Below, piece after piece: positions 10,386 through 19,055 of a stretch of 64,000 nucleotides of DNA; the stretch's first letter is position 1; each line of letters opens with the position of its first letter. A program made the position numbers and the translations under genes. This DNA comes from Acidianus ambivalens (GTDB lineage: Archaea; Thermoproteota; Thermoprotei_A; Sulfolobales; Sulfolobaceae): NCBI RefSeq assembly GCF_009729015.1, contig NZ_CP045482.1, forward strand, positions 430,001 to 494,000, read 5' to 3'. The notes beneath the pieces were generated by a model, which was given only the letters and a program-made list of their open reading frames with translations, was not told the DNA's origin and ran no database searches.

Positions 10386-10501
10386 AAATTCGCTCTCTCT
10401 TGAATTATAGGAGAATAAAATCTTCTCTTTATAAAGATTTAGTCTCATTGTATACCTAAGATAGATTACTCTTATATTCTACTATTAATAGTTACTAATT
10501 A

Positions 10502-10741
10502 ATGGAAGAAGTTAAGGTAACTAGAAACTATCAAATTACAATACCCTACAATGTGAGAGAAAAACTGGGTATAAAGATAGGTGATAAGCTAGTGGTTTAC
10601 GTTGAAGGAGATAAGATAATTATACGGAAAAAGGCTGGAAATATAGCTTCGCTTAATCTTACGTTAGGTAAAAAAATAACTGATAAGGAAATTAATGAAG
10701 CCATAAATGAGGCTGGAGAAAAAATTGGAAGCGGTAGTTGA
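10502..10741 (+). CDS. vapB: AbrB-type antitoxin (VapB)
   Basis: 79 residues with a SpoVT/AbrB swapped-hairpin domain: KVTRNYQITIPYNVREKLGIKIGDKLVVYVEG spans about 4-36 (quoted as the motif ITIPYNVREKLGIKIGD). The C-terminal half is acidic and amphipathic and would bind the toxin. It overlaps the downstream PIN-domain toxin by 35 bases, the usual VapBC coupling. The AbrB domain probably represses its own promoter. Confidence 0.85.
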   Translation: MEEVKVTRNYQITIPYNVREKLGIKIGDKLVVYVEGDKIIIRKKAGNIASLNLTLGKKITDKEINEAINEAGEKIGSGS

Positions 10742-11093
10742 TACTAATTTTATAATAGCAGTAATGTTTAAAGATCACGTTAATCACGATGAAGCAATAA
10801 AAGAATGGGAAAAATTAGATAAGGTTTACTTACCTCTTATTTCCATTACCGAGATAGCTTATTTCCTGATTAAACATAACATAGATCTAAACGTTTTAAA
10901 TGAAATTCTAAGCGATCCTAAAATAGAGATAATCGAGAATAGCGTTGAAGACATTTCTTACGCTCTGGGTAAAAAGGACGAGATAAAAAGTTATGATGAT
11001 TTTAACGATTTCTTAATTTTATCAGTAGCTATAAGGCAAAATTTGCCATTACTTACGTTTGATAAAAAATTGAAGATAAAGATGAGAAAATAA
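10707..11093 (+). CDS. vapC: PIN-domain ribonuclease toxin (VapC)
   Basis: 128 residues with PIN motifs: VVDTNFIIAV (first Asp), SITEIAYFL (Glu), SYDDFNDFLILSVA (acidic pair) and LLTFDKKLK. These four acidic positions coordinate the metal in VapC RNases. ATG 10707 overlaps vapB; an internal TTG at 10725 would begin directly before EAVVDTNF and is an alternative start. With the upstream AbrB antitoxin it forms a complete type II module. Confidence 0.85.
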   Translation: MRLEKKLEAVVDTNFIIAVMFKDHVNHDEAIKEWEKLDKVYLPLISITEIAYFLIKHNIDLNVLNEILSDPKIEIIENSVEDISYALGKKDEIKSYDDFNDFLILSVAIRQNLPLLTFDKKLKIKMRK

Positions 11094-11103
11094 GTGTTTT
11101 ACT

Positions 11104-11152
11104 CATGGCGGAATTAGATTAAAAGCAAAGATAAGTTACGCCACGGGTAAAC
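11104..11152 (+). repeat. Dispersed hairpin repeat, copy 1
   Basis: A roughly 50-bp unit reading ATGGCGGAATTAGA ... GATAAGTTACGCCACGGG followed by TAAAC. Its ends are inverted (GGCG and CGCC with flanks). Near-identical units occur at 26361-26411 and, inverted, at 62091-62151. All three sit in intergenic or decayed DNA. It could be an IS end or a small non-autonomous element. Confidence 0.6.
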
Positions 11153-11222
11153 GCGTAGTCTAGTTAGAGGAGTTCGACTAGCGTGAGTAAGCTTATTTAC
11201 TAAACTTTACTTAAGTAAAGCT

Positions 11223-11597
11223 ATGAATCAGATCTCTCCAAAAGGTTTTTCACAAAAATTGGTAAAAGAAATAAAAATGAATGATGGATGGAAATATTCG
11301 TTATTAGAAATAAAAGTCAACGAGTCTCATTATGCCCACATTATAGGCAATAATGAGTTTGCAACTGGAGTTAGCGTTGATGAAAAAGGTAACGTAATAA
11401 GAATATACGCTAATAGGATAAAAATCCTGAATGAGACTGAAGACACTAAAGAAGAGGAAATTGAGCAGACTATAGTAGAATTAAAAAGCAAGAAAATTAT
11501 TCACATGAGGTCAAAGCTTAGCTTAAATAAAAAAGAACAAGGATTTGGCAGAATAAAATCAATGGAAATAATCAATCAGGAGGAATACGAGCTTTGA
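11223..11597 (+). CDS. Hypothetical protein upstream of a winged-helix gene
   Basis: 124 residues, charged and probably soluble. The first half looks beta-rich (YSLLEIKVNESHYAHIIG), the second half helical. I recognise no family. The stop overlaps the TTG start of the next gene by a few bases, so the two are translationally coupled. The upstream region has a TATA-like AT-rich stretch about 25-30 bases before the ATG. A two-gene regulator or toxin-antitoxin-like pair is possible but unproven. Confidence 0.6.
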   Translation: MNQISPKGFSQKLVKEIKMNDGWKYSLLEIKVNESHYAHIIGNNEFATGVSVDEKGNVIRIYANRIKILNETEDTKEEEIEQTIVELKSKKIIHMRSKLSLNKKEQGFGRIKSMEIINQEEYEL

Positions 11598-11971
11598 AGA
11601 GCGAGAAAATCTTGGAATATTGCAAAACTCCAAAGTCGTTCACGGAACTAAAGGAGCTAACTGGCTTAAGCGATGCAGGACTTTACAAGGCACTAAATAA
11701 ATTCCTTGAAGAAGGATTGATAAGAAAAACGGAAGAAGGGAAGTACGTTACCACCGATAAAGGAGAAAAAGCCTATAATAATCAATTAAAGAGCTTAATG
11801 GAAGAAGGCATTTGGATAGAATACTATGGTATAGGCGAAGATAAAATTAGAGAGATCCTAAAGATCTTAAAAAGCGTTAAAGGCGAGTTTTACCTTAAAG
11901 CTTCCAGCTCATCGGATGAGAGCTTATTAGAACAGCTTATAATTCTCCAAGAGTTAAATAGAAACGAGTAA
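11594..11971 (+). CDS. Winged-helix DNA-binding protein
   Basis: 125 residues. The first 65 form a wHTH: ILEYCKTPKSFTELKELTGL, then LSDAGLYKALNKFLEEGLI as the recognition helix region and TEEGKYVTTDKGEKA as wing. The C-terminal half is helical and could mediate dimerisation. TTG at 11594 is chosen because it overlaps the stop of the preceding gene. Target unknown; its partner gene is the natural candidate. Confidence 0.7.
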   Translation: MKSEKILEYCKTPKSFTELKELTGLSDAGLYKALNKFLEEGLIRKTEEGKYVTTDKGEKAYNNQLKSLMEEGIWIEYYGIGEDKIREILKILKSVKGEFYLKASSSSDESLLEQLIILQELNRNE

Positions 11972-11978
11972 ACTAAAT

Positions 11979-11998
11979 ATACTTGGTAAACCAAGTAT
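11979..11998. promoter_or_regulatory. Palindromic operator candidate before the second VapBC
   Basis: ATACTTGGTAAACCAAGTAT has perfect 8-base inverted arms around TAAA. It ends 5 bases before the ATG of the antitoxin gene at 12004, in the place where an RHH-type antitoxin would bind to repress its own operon. A TTG inside this palindrome opens a longer frame, but the palindrome argues that it is regulatory DNA and that ATG 12004 is the real start. Confidence 0.45.
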
Positions 11999-12003
11999 TA
12001 AAT

Positions 12004-12240
12004 ATGGCAGTAGTGATTAAAGTATCAGAAGACGTGAAGGAGAGACTAGTAAAACTCGCTGGAGAATTACAAGCTAAGACCGGGAAGAGAGTTACGCTGA
12101 ACGACGTTATTAAATACCTATTAGATACTCATGAAGAGATAAACTCTGAAGGAATAGACAAGGAATTAGAAGACTTGCAAATAAAAATGGATAAGAACTC
12201 ATCCATGAAAGTTGATGAGGTAGTGTATGGTAAGCAGTAA
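12004..12240 (+). CDS. VapB-like antitoxin
   Basis: 78 residues from ATG 12004. The first 45 residues (VVIKVSEDVKERLVKLAGEL, then KTGKRVTLNDVIKYLLDTH) match the beta-helix-helix pattern of RHH antitoxins; the acidic tail would wrap the toxin. The stop TAA and the ATG of the PIN gene overlap (TAATG). Together they form a VapBC module. I prefer this start over an in-frame TTG 21 bases upstream, which lies in the palindrome. Confidence 0.75.
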   Translation: MAVVIKVSEDVKERLVKLAGELQAKTGKRVTLNDVIKYLLDTHEEINSEGIDKELEDLQIKMDKNSSMKVDEVVYGKQ

Positions 12241-12683
12241 TGATTTTTCTTGATACTTCATTTCTTATTGCTTATTTGAATAAGCTGGACAATAATCACG
12301 AGAAAGCGTGCAAGATAATTAAGGGAATTAATAATTACGGTACTGCAGTTATAAGCGATTATATTTTAGACGAGTTAGCAACTTTTCTAACATATCACGT
12401 AAGTAAAGAATTTGCAATAAAGGTAATAACTAAGCTAGTTCAGCTCTACATGAGAAAGAAGTTGGACATAAAGATAGTTGATAAGAAGGTTTTTGCATTA
12501 GCTTATCTCTATTTTGAGAAATTAAACGACAGAGGAAAATTGAGCTTTACTGATGCTAGCACTATAGCTATCCTTGATTATTTTAAAATTCCTTACCTTG
12601 CCTCATTTGACGGAGATTTTGATGGGCTATCTACTTTCATAATTAACAAGCAGAGTATAATTAACGTTACAAAGATAGTATAG
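12240..12683 (+). CDS. vapC: PIN-domain ribonuclease toxin (VapC)
   Basis: 147 residues with the PIN catalytic set: MIFLDTSFLIAYL (Asp5), ISDYILDELATFL (Glu), KLSFTDASTIAIL (Asp) and LASFDGDFDG (Asp). It directly follows its antitoxin with a one-base overlap. The complete acidic set suggests an active RNase. This is the second intact VapBC module within 2.2 kb. Confidence 0.85.
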   Translation: MIFLDTSFLIAYLNKLDNNHEKACKIIKGINNYGTAVISDYILDELATFLTYHVSKEFAIKVITKLVQLYMRKKLDIKIVDKKVFALAYLYFEKLNDRGKLSFTDASTIAILDYFKIPYLASFDGDFDGLSTFIINKQSIINVTKIV

Positions 12684-13251
12684 TGCATAGTAAATTTTGA
12701 GGTTTCGAATTTATTCAATAATGTTAATAAATGTACGTCTTCTTCTCTCTAGAGTATTCGAAATTACGAGTTAAATCTTGCAATAGACGAGAATAAATGG
12801 ATTACACTCCATTTATAGCTTATTAAATAATTAGTCTCCTTTTAACCTAGATCAACTATATAATATTCGATTAATCTCTTCTTCTCTGTCATTTATACTT
12901 TATCCAATAGAAGTAAAGCTTATGAGTCTTTTCACGCTAAAAAGGTAAAGTGAAATGTTGACCGTTAAGTTCAATCGTTTTTTCTTCTCTCCTTATTTTG
13001 TCGAGTTAACCGGAAGTTAACTAAACCCTGTATTATGAAGTCTATACGTAGAGAATGAGAAAAGCCTAAAATTCAGAGGAAATATAGGTTTATACAATCT
13101 CCTCATGAGTTGAAAGTAATACGAGCCTAAGGTATTCCCAGAGCATAATTGTTCTTAAATATAGCTTCAGATGAGTAAAGCTTGCTAGGAATATAAACAC
13201 TAGGAAGAGTAAAATCTACAATTTTATTACTTATAACACAAAACATAGTTT
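12684..13251. other. Gene-free AT-rich stretch
   Basis: About 570 bases without a convincing reading frame, RNA or repeat on either strand. Both strands carry many stops. It lies between an intact VapBC module and a decayed HEPN gene and is probably eroded sequence. Confidence 0.5.
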
Positions 13252-13674
13252 GTGATCCCTCAAAAGTACAGAGAATACGCTAAGGCCTACTATAGCGTTA
13301 AAGATAACGAGAGAGCCAAGAAAGCTTTAGAAATAAAGGATTATCCTGAATGCTTCTTTCACGCTCAACAATAAGTAGAAAAGAGCGTTAAACCAATGCT
13401 AGAGGTTAAGTTAATATATAGGAAAGAACACGACGTTATTGCTGATGCATCTAACAATCTTCAGGAGTTGGGAGAAGATTTGGATAAAGTACTTAATGCC
13501 CTCGATTATTTATCTAGCGCGTGGAATATATCTAGATATCCTTTCTTTAATGGCCAAGACGTAAAAACTCCTGAAGAGATTATAACTGAAGAAATGTGCA
13601 GAGAAGGAATAAGATATTCAGACGAGGTGTTAAAGATTGCTGAATCTTTCCTTAGAAAATATAGAATTATTTAG
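13252..13674 (+). pseudogene. HEPN-domain gene with premature stop
   Basis: From GTG 13252 the frame reads PQKYREYAKAYYSVKDNERA and ...CFFHAQQ, then TAA at 13372-13374, then VEKSVKPMLEVKLIYRKEHD and a normal HEPN C-terminus with RYPFFNGQ. The FHAQQ-x-VEKS-KA pattern is the HEPN helix; the stop sits inside it. A shorter product from ATG 13396 lacks the first helices. HEPN proteins of this type pair with MNT nucleotidyltransferases, and one overlaps downstream. Confidence 0.7.
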
Positions 13675-14080
13675 GATAGCAACGCGAAAGTTAATCAGAG
13701 ATGACGTATTGGCTATAATATTTTTCGGCAGTAGAGTCATAGGAAAATATAGAAAGGATTCAGACGTGGATGTCCTAGTTATTATTAAAAAAGGATGGAA
13801 TAGGGATTTCTCAAAGGAGAGACTATCCTTCCTCAAAGAGACGGGAATCAGACTAGATACTACAGTATTTGATGAGGAACAATTTGAAGAAAACTTAACA
13901 CTAGGAACTCTAATGATGGGCGTAAGTATAGCATATTGCGTGACTTATGATAAAATTCATGCATACGAAAAGATAAATGCTTTTGCTGAGGAGGTAAGAA
14001 AATATAATGCAGTCCTCGAACTACCTTATGGGAAATTCATAGTAGGAAAAACTATCAGAAAGCGTTTCGGTGATCTATGA
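13637..14080 (+). CDS. MNT-type minimal nucleotidyltransferase
   Basis: 147 residues with FFGSRVIGKYRKDSDVDVLVII, where GS and the DVD triad (about residues 31-46) are the nucleotide-transfer motif. MNT proteins act as antitoxins by adenylylating HEPN RNase partners. The TTG start overlaps the 3' end of the upstream HEPN relic by 38 bases and its stop overlaps the start of a second HEPN relic, so it was the middle of an operon. It looks intact although both partners are broken. Confidence 0.8.
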   Translation: MLNLSLENIELFRIATRKLIRDDVLAIIFFGSRVIGKYRKDSDVDVLVIIKKGWNRDFSKERLSFLKETGIRLDTTVFDEEQFEENLTLGTLMMGVSIAYCVTYDKIHAYEKINAFAEEVRKYNAVLELPYGKFIVGKTIRKRFGDL

Positions 14081-14536
14081 TAAAGAGGAATACGAAAGAT
14101 GGATTGTTTAAGCTAAGCAAACGTTAGAAAGTGCTAGAGCAGACCTTAATTCTGGATTTTACAAAAAATGGGTGTTAAGGGGACGGAAAGCCTCGCCCTT
14201 CCAGGGCTGGGAGTAAGTCGGAATTGGGCTTGTTTTAAGTCACAGCAAGTAGCAGAGTTAGCAGTTAAAGCTTATCTTTACGGTATAGGACAACCTAAAG
14301 CAGGAAATTCAATTTCATATTTGCTTTCCTTGTTAAAGGATCCACAAGAAATAATAGATAAGGCAAAGTATCTTGACAGGCTTTATATTCCAACCAGATA
14401 TCCAGATGCATGGTCTTCAAGCTCTCCAAGTTTTTATTACACAAAAAATGAGGCTGAAGACGCAATTAAATATGCTGAAGATATTATAAAATTCATAGAA
14501 GAGGAATGGAAGAAGATATTATTAAAAGGAGAATAA
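14070..14536 (+). pseudogene. Second HEPN-domain gene, stop plus 59-bp insertion
   Basis: From GTG 14070 the frame reads IYDKEEYERWIV, TAA, AKQTLESARADLNSGFY, then a 59-base insertion (14163-14221), then NWACFKSQQVAELAVKAYLY and the rest of a HEPN protein with RYPDAW. Without the insertion the frame joins as GFYNWACF, which matches the HEPN consensus. The TAA sits where most members have Gln or Lys. Both lesions must be old or repeated hits on the same operon. Confidence 0.75.
14163..14221 (+). mobile_element. 59-bp miniature relic of the TnpB element
   Basis: It follows TTAC (14159-14162), begins AAAAAATGGGTGTTAAGG with GGAAAGCCTCGCC, and ends CTGGGAGTAAGTCGG. The first half matches the left end of the element at 9108 and the last bases match its right end (GGGGAGGAAGTCAG). 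It is therefore a near-complete internal deletion with both termini kept, sitting in a HEPN gene. Confidence 0.7.
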
Positions 14537-14883
14537 AGGAAAGAGAAAGAGTAATAAATAAAGCCAGGAGTTTTGCAAATTCTCTCAAAGATTCTTTCTC
14601 TGTATTTCTCATCGGTTCTTACGCAAGGGGGGCTTTAACGCCTGGAGCGACGTTGATGTTTTAATAATTGGTGACTTTAAGGAGGAAAATCCTATAAAAA
14701 GGCTAGAAAAGATAGACTTTCCACCAGGTTTTGAAGTCATTCCTTTAACTGAGGAGGAATTTAAGAAGGCTTTGGAAAAACAATCCCATTATATGGGACG
14801 TCAAGAGCGTAGGTTTAAGGGATGATTTGAATTTATGCAGTAAATATAACCTAAGGTGTTCAGAAGGAAAGAATAATGGGTAA
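14516..14883 (+). pseudogene. MNT nucleotidyltransferase gene with two frameshifts
   Basis: ATG 14516 opens EEDIIKRRIKERERVINKAR and FLIGSYARG, then after a G6/T3 run near 14625-14635 the sense moves to another frame with NAWSDVDVLIIGDF, the MNT catalytic DVD. A second shift near 14780 leads to NPIIWDVKSVGLRDD, a typical MNT C-terminus, ending at 14883. It overlaps the HEPN relic upstream by 21 bases, so this was a second HEPN/MNT pair. Its end overlaps the convergent LysO-like gene. Confidence 0.65.
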
Positions 14884-15744
14884 AATTAAAGGTACTATTA
14901 AAGTCAGAACTACTCCATTTATCATTGCTCCTACTCCGTATTCATAACCTAAAACGTCCACGTAAAATCCCAAAGTAGTGTCCATAGAAGTAGCCCCTCC
15001 AACTGCTACTGCCCCCAAAGGAGTAGACCTAATTCTAAGGAAAATAGGTAATAGCGAGAAAGTGAATTGTTCTCTTAAGAAGTTAACTAGGAACGCTATT
15101 ACGCCATAAATAGGTCCATAATACTTTGCAACTATAGGCCCAGTATAAGAATACCACCCTGAACCCAAAGATATTGCCAACGCTAAATTGAAAGGTCTTA
15201 TGGAGAGAAATAAAAATAGTATTACTGACGAAATTATTCCCCCTATTATTGCTATAATTACAGAGAATATGGCAAACCTACTTATTCTCTTCATTAATTC
15301 CTTCTTCAACTCCTTACCAATGCTTATGCCTATTATGACTGCAAGGACATATAATTCCCAATCTATTATCTCGTCAAATACGCTGTCACTTATTATAAGA
15401 GAATAGAACCTAGTTATGAGACCTACTAAGAAACCTATTATTAATGGCAATAAGTACTTAAGTTGAGTTTTTATATCAACCCCTTTTATCTTTCCCTCCT
15501 CAGTTCTTTCATTTATAAATGACCCCAAGAAGTAAGTAATCGTGACTATTACCAAAGAAGATATGAAGGAAACTAAAATGATACTCCCAACGTATTCTGC
15601 AGAAATTAGATTACCTCCCCAGAAGGAAATTGTGAAAATTAGGATTAGGACTATACCATCAGAGAAAATCTGAGGAATATTAATTTTACGTCCAAGTATG
15701 AGGGAAACTACGTAAAGTGAGATAAAAGTAAGAGTGAAGAACAT
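14860..15744 (-). CDS. LysO-like (DUF340) membrane exporter
   Basis: 294 residues with about eight hydrophobic segments. The C-terminal half has SGWYSYTGPIVA and GGATSMDTTL, motifs typical of LysO (YbjE) lysine exporters, while the N-terminal half is the more variable part. Expected in the plasma membrane, exporting lysine or a similar amino acid. The ATG at 15744 follows an AT-rich region shared with the DUF973 gene, which reads in the same direction 36 bases upstream, so an operon is likely. Confidence 0.75.
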   Translation of the reverse strand: MFFTLTFISLYVVSLILGRKINIPQIFSDGIVLILIFTISFWGGNLISAEYVGSIILVSFISSLVIVTITYFLGSFINERTEEGKIKGVDIKTQLKYLLPLIIGFLVGLITRFYSLIISDSVFDEIIDWELYVLAVIIGISIGKELKKELMKRISRFAIFSVIIAIIGGIISSVILFLFLSIRPFNLALAISLGSGWYSYTGPIVAKYYGPIYGVIAFLVNFLREQFTFSLLPIFLRIRSTPLGAVAVGGATSMDTTLGFYVDVLGYEYGVGAMINGVVLTLIVPLILPIILSF

Positions 15745-15780
15745 GCAAAAACTACCTCAATTACCTTTTAAAAAGTTTAT

Positions 15781-16704
15781 CTAGTAGGGTTGATATTGTA
15801 CATTTACTGGGATTAAAATTGTTCTTCCGGAATTATCTTGTACAATGAGGCTTACAATATAGTTGGAGTAAGGAATTAAACCTTGCACACTACCGAAATT
15901 GACTATAATTGAGTTATTACCTACGCTCAATTTATTTGGCGTAATGGAAGTACTGCTTATTGAAGTTCCTTCAATTCTTGCGCTTATTATAGTCCCTTCA
16001 ACCTGAGAATATACATTTAGATATGCGTACCCGTTGCCTTTTATTACTCCCAGCATTTGACTAAAGGTCTGAACATAAGGAATTCCTTTAGAGAGAATAT
16101 CATTTATAGAAGTGTAAATTAGGATAAAGGCTATGAACTCAAGAATTCCTCCTACGCTAATCAGTATATCTATTATTCCACTTATTATTATTAATATACC
16201 CGCAGTTTCAATTGTAGAACTATTAAGTCCTTTACCTAAATTGTAAAATCCTAAGCCTAGCATAATTCCGCCTATGAGTTCTAAGATTGCCGCTATTACT
16301 ATGATAAATATACCTACTATTACTATTACTGTGGCAACTCCAACTATTAGAATTCCTAAGGAAATAAGAATTAGTGTTGCGCCAGTACTTCCTATACTTA
16401 CATCAAGTCCCGTATTCTTAAGTAAATTAAATCCAGACCTAAGTTTTATTATGCCTACAATGCTCAGGATTGCTCCTATAATTACTATAATAACTGCTGC
16501 TGCAAGTATTCCTATTAGCGAGGAATTAAGTTGTAAATTGCTAATACTAGTAGTTGTAGTAGGCGATGATATAATAAACCCGTAATAGGTGAAAAGTAAC
16601 AGAAGCAGTATTATTGCACCAATAAATGATATTATATTTGCTAAGATCTCGTATAAAGACCCTTTTTTTAACTCTTTTAAACCGTCGGCGTAAGGATTAA
16701 TCAT
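15781..16704 (-). CDS. DUF973 membrane protein
   Basis: 307 residues. The N-terminus NPYADGLKELKKGSLYEILA and five or six membrane segments rich in Ile, Val and Gly match the DUF973 family, which is largely confined to Sulfolobales. The last 90 residues form a beta-rich soluble domain. Function is unknown. It precedes the LysO-like gene by 36 bases in the same direction. Confidence 0.8.
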   Translation of the reverse strand: MINPYADGLKELKKGSLYEILANIISFIGAIILLLLLFTYYGFIISSPTTTTSISNLQLNSSLIGILAAAVIIVIIGAILSIVGIIKLRSGFNLLKNTGLDVSIGSTGATLILISLGILIVGVATVIVIVGIFIIVIAAILELIGGIMLGLGFYNLGKGLNSSTIETAGILIIISGIIDILISVGGILEFIAFILIYTSINDILSKGIPYVQTFSQMLGVIKGNGYAYLNVYSQVEGTIISARIEGTSISSTSITPNKLSVGNNSIIVNFGSVQGLIPYSNYIVSLIVQDNSGRTILIPVNVQYQPY

Positions 16705-16890
16705 ACTAATTCTAGTTTTTGCTTCAGTTGTATTAATATATTTTGCAAATAAGTACTATAGTTTCTATTGTTTTCTAGGACCTTAAACTCACTAGATCTA
16801 GAATCAGATTGAAACTAAGTTTAGTGCTATTTCGCTATAAAGCATCTAGTTTCCAAAACCTATTTTAACTATAAAGCTAGTATTCTAACT

Positions 16891-18708
16891 GTGGATTATG
16901 GAGCCCTAGGGCTTTCCTTACTTCTATCTTTAGTGCTTGCGTTCATCTTAACAAGGCTTAAACTCTCTCCCATTATAGCTTACCTCATTGGAGGAATTCT
17001 CGCTTCAACTTATTTGGGTGTAAATTTCAATTCTCCAGAGTTCTCCCTTATCACCTCATTAGCGCTGAACCTCTTAGCATTTGAAATAGGTACAGGCTTT
17101 GATTTAACTAAAGCAAGAGAGTTATTTACTAGAGCGATTTTCGTTGCCCTAGCAGAGCTAACGCTTATTCTTATTATTTCTTATTATACTGGGCTCTATA
17201 TCCTTCATTTAGGTTCAGTAGGCTCAACATTTCTAGTCCTAGCTTCAATAGATACTAGTACATCAATTATTTACAAGCTTACAGAAGGCAAAACGATAAG
17301 AGATAAGGATTTACTAATAGCTGTAGCCTCAATAGAAGATATTGAAGTATTCTTTATTTACTCTGTAATTGTAGCATTAGGTGGTAATTTCTCCTTTATA
17401 AAAATAACTACTGTAATTATTGAAGTCGTAGTAGCGTCCATGATACTTTACGTATTTGCCAGGTTTCTCTTCCAGAGAGTTTTATTTTCTCCAAGTAAAG
17501 TAGAAGACGAAAGCATAATTATTCTCTTACCTATAGCACTAGTTTTTATCTTCTCTTATATTTCGTCTATCACTGGAGTTCCAACGACTTTAACAATGAT
17601 ATTAGCAGGAATAGCTTTTTCCTCCGTTAGCGGTAGCGAAAAAGTGATAAAAACCATTGCACCAGTGAGAGAATTCGCATTAATTTTCTTCTTTCTAGCA
17701 GTGGGAGGGCTCTTGAAAATTAATGAAAGTTTGATAGGATTCTTCGTGGTCTCTCTCCTTATAATCAGTATAAAATATTTCTCCTTCAGTACAGCCTCTT
17801 GGTTAACCGGAACTAACTTTGTTCAATCTTATACAAACGGAATTTACATGATTCCCTTGAGTGAATTTGGAATTATAGTTACACTCGACGCATTAGAGGA
17901 AGGAGTTAACGTTTATACTGTCTATCTTATTTCCATTACAGTAGTTATAGCCTCTAGCATAATCGCTACGGTTCTGGTACCGAGAATTCAAAAAATATCA
18001 ACATTTATTAGTGAAATATATTCTAGATCAAGAATTTTACCTCAGTTAGATTCAGCTATAATTTGGTTTAACAGAACAGTTATAAGGCAAATAACTCCGT
18101 TTAGCAAATCTGAAATAACTAGGGCTTCTCTTAGATTAATAGTTCTCATACTTCTGCCTTTTGCAATATTTCCTCTCTTTCATAGGCTTTCTAGTTTTAT
18201 TCCTTCAGACTTAGGCTTTCTATTCTACACGATCTTTGTAGTAGAGTCCGTCATTGCTTCGTTATTACTTTATAATTTTTCATTATCATCTATGAGGATA
18301 TATTATATCATAGTGGGTGAAATATTTATAAGAATACAGAAAGTTAAAAGCAGGTCTTTTAAGGAATTTTGGAGAGGAATTTTAGATTTTGCAGGAATTG
18401 GAAGTATATTCTTCCTTATTTTATCCTCATTATTTTATCTATTTTTAGAAATGTCGTCACTACTAGCTTACGATCCGCCACTTATAAGCTTCCCGATACA
18501 ACTCGTCTCGTTAGTTATTATCGTTATCTATATTAGCAGGAGAGATTTTAAGAAAATATCAAAATTTTCAATGTATTCTAGGAGAAAGCCCAGTTATAAA
18601 AAAGTTATTAAGATAACAAGTATTGCAATACAAAGGTACAAAAAAGAGAGTGACAATAATAAAGAAAAAGAGAAAATATTGGGCATAATCCATATAAGGG
18701 TAAAGTAA
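16891..18708 (+). CDS. CPA2-family cation/proton antiporter (Kef/Nap-type)
   Basis: 605 residues. About the first 370 form a 12-segment Na+/H+ exchanger domain with TRLKLSPIIAYLIGGIL early, ASIDTSTSIIYKL (Asp in TM5 region) and ASIEDIEVFFIYS (the paired acidic motif). A second membrane region with four or five segments follows, longer than the minimal family. The tail is basic (RRKPSYKKVIK). GTG 16891 gives the start; it sits close to a TATA-like box. Role: pH or ion homeostasis in the plasma membrane. Confidence 0.8.
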   Translation: MDYGALGLSLLLSLVLAFILTRLKLSPIIAYLIGGILASTYLGVNFNSPEFSLITSLALNLLAFEIGTGFDLTKARELFTRAIFVALAELTLILIISYYTGLYILHLGSVGSTFLVLASIDTSTSIIYKLTEGKTIRDKDLLIAVASIEDIEVFFIYSVIVALGGNFSFIKITTVIIEVVVASMILYVFARFLFQRVLFSPSKVEDESIIILLPIALVFIFSYISSITGVPTTLTMILAGIAFSSVSGSEKVIKTIAPVREFALIFFFLAVGGLLKINESLIGFFVVSLLIISIKYFSFSTASWLTGTNFVQSYTNGIYMIPLSEFGIIVTLDALEEGVNVYTVYLISITVVIASSIIATVLVPRIQKISTFISEIYSRSRILPQLDSAIIWFNRTVIRQITPFSKSEITRASLRLIVLILLPFAIFPLFHRLSSFIPSDLGFLFYTIFVVESVIASLLLYNFSLSSMRIYYIIVGEIFIRIQKVKSRSFKEFWRGILDFAGIGSIFFLILSSLFYLFLEMSSLLAYDPPLISFPIQLVSLVIIVIYISRRDFKKISKFSMYSRRKPSYKKVIKITSIAIQRYKKESDNNKEKEKILGIIHIRVK

Positions 18709-18742
18709 TTGACCGAAAAATTTGACATTTTATCAAAATATC

Positions 18743-18925
18743 ATGGTAATAATTCCCTAGTCTGTTTTCCTGGAACTTTTAGAAAAGAATATAGCCCAAA
18801 ATTTAGAGTTTCCTATTATCGTAGTAGATTTACTGGTATATCAATCAGTAAACTCTATAGGAGAACGCAAAGTTAAATTGGCGTTTAATATTATAATAAC
18901 TAATTCAACTACAAGTAAAGTTTAA
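18743..18925 (+). pseudogene. Possible short relic downstream of the antiporter
   Basis: A frame from ATG 18743 reads MVIIP, TAG, SVFLELLEKNIAQNLEFPII and continues VVDLLVYQSVNSIGERKVKL to TAA at 18925. It has a protein-like alternation of strands and helices but one stop. I cannot assign a family. Low confidence; it may be noise. Confidence 0.25.
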
Positions 18926-19055
18926 CAGTGTTAATTTCACTTTGTAATTAATTGAACGTTATTGTCTCTATATTTTATAGTGATATATTTAGATTATAAA
19001 AACCTTTTAAAAATATATAGTTAAAGTTTAAATATACTGTTAAAAAATTGAGCAT

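Larger units (their letters stand above)
8682..10402 (+). pseudogene. Small membrane protein gene (CcdC/DUF1453-like?), frameshifted and split by the TnpB element
   Basis: Codons from ATG 8682 encode hydrophobic segments up to GYFLGYRLLRK, then the sense shifts frame near 8910 into NNEIKFFFKNS and two further membrane segments ending GILISASIVT. The TnpB element interrupts right there, after TTAC at 9104-9107. Joining 9107 to 10370 reads VTLREAKKFALS and a stop at 10402, so the interrupted tail is still present. The family call is weak and rests on size and topology. Two lesions (frameshift and insertion) make it non-functional. Confidence 0.6.

Noticed and set aside
12684..13251. CRISPR or RNA gene in the gene-free stretch
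   Set aside because: No regular repeats, no stable long hairpin and no conserved RNA motif seen.
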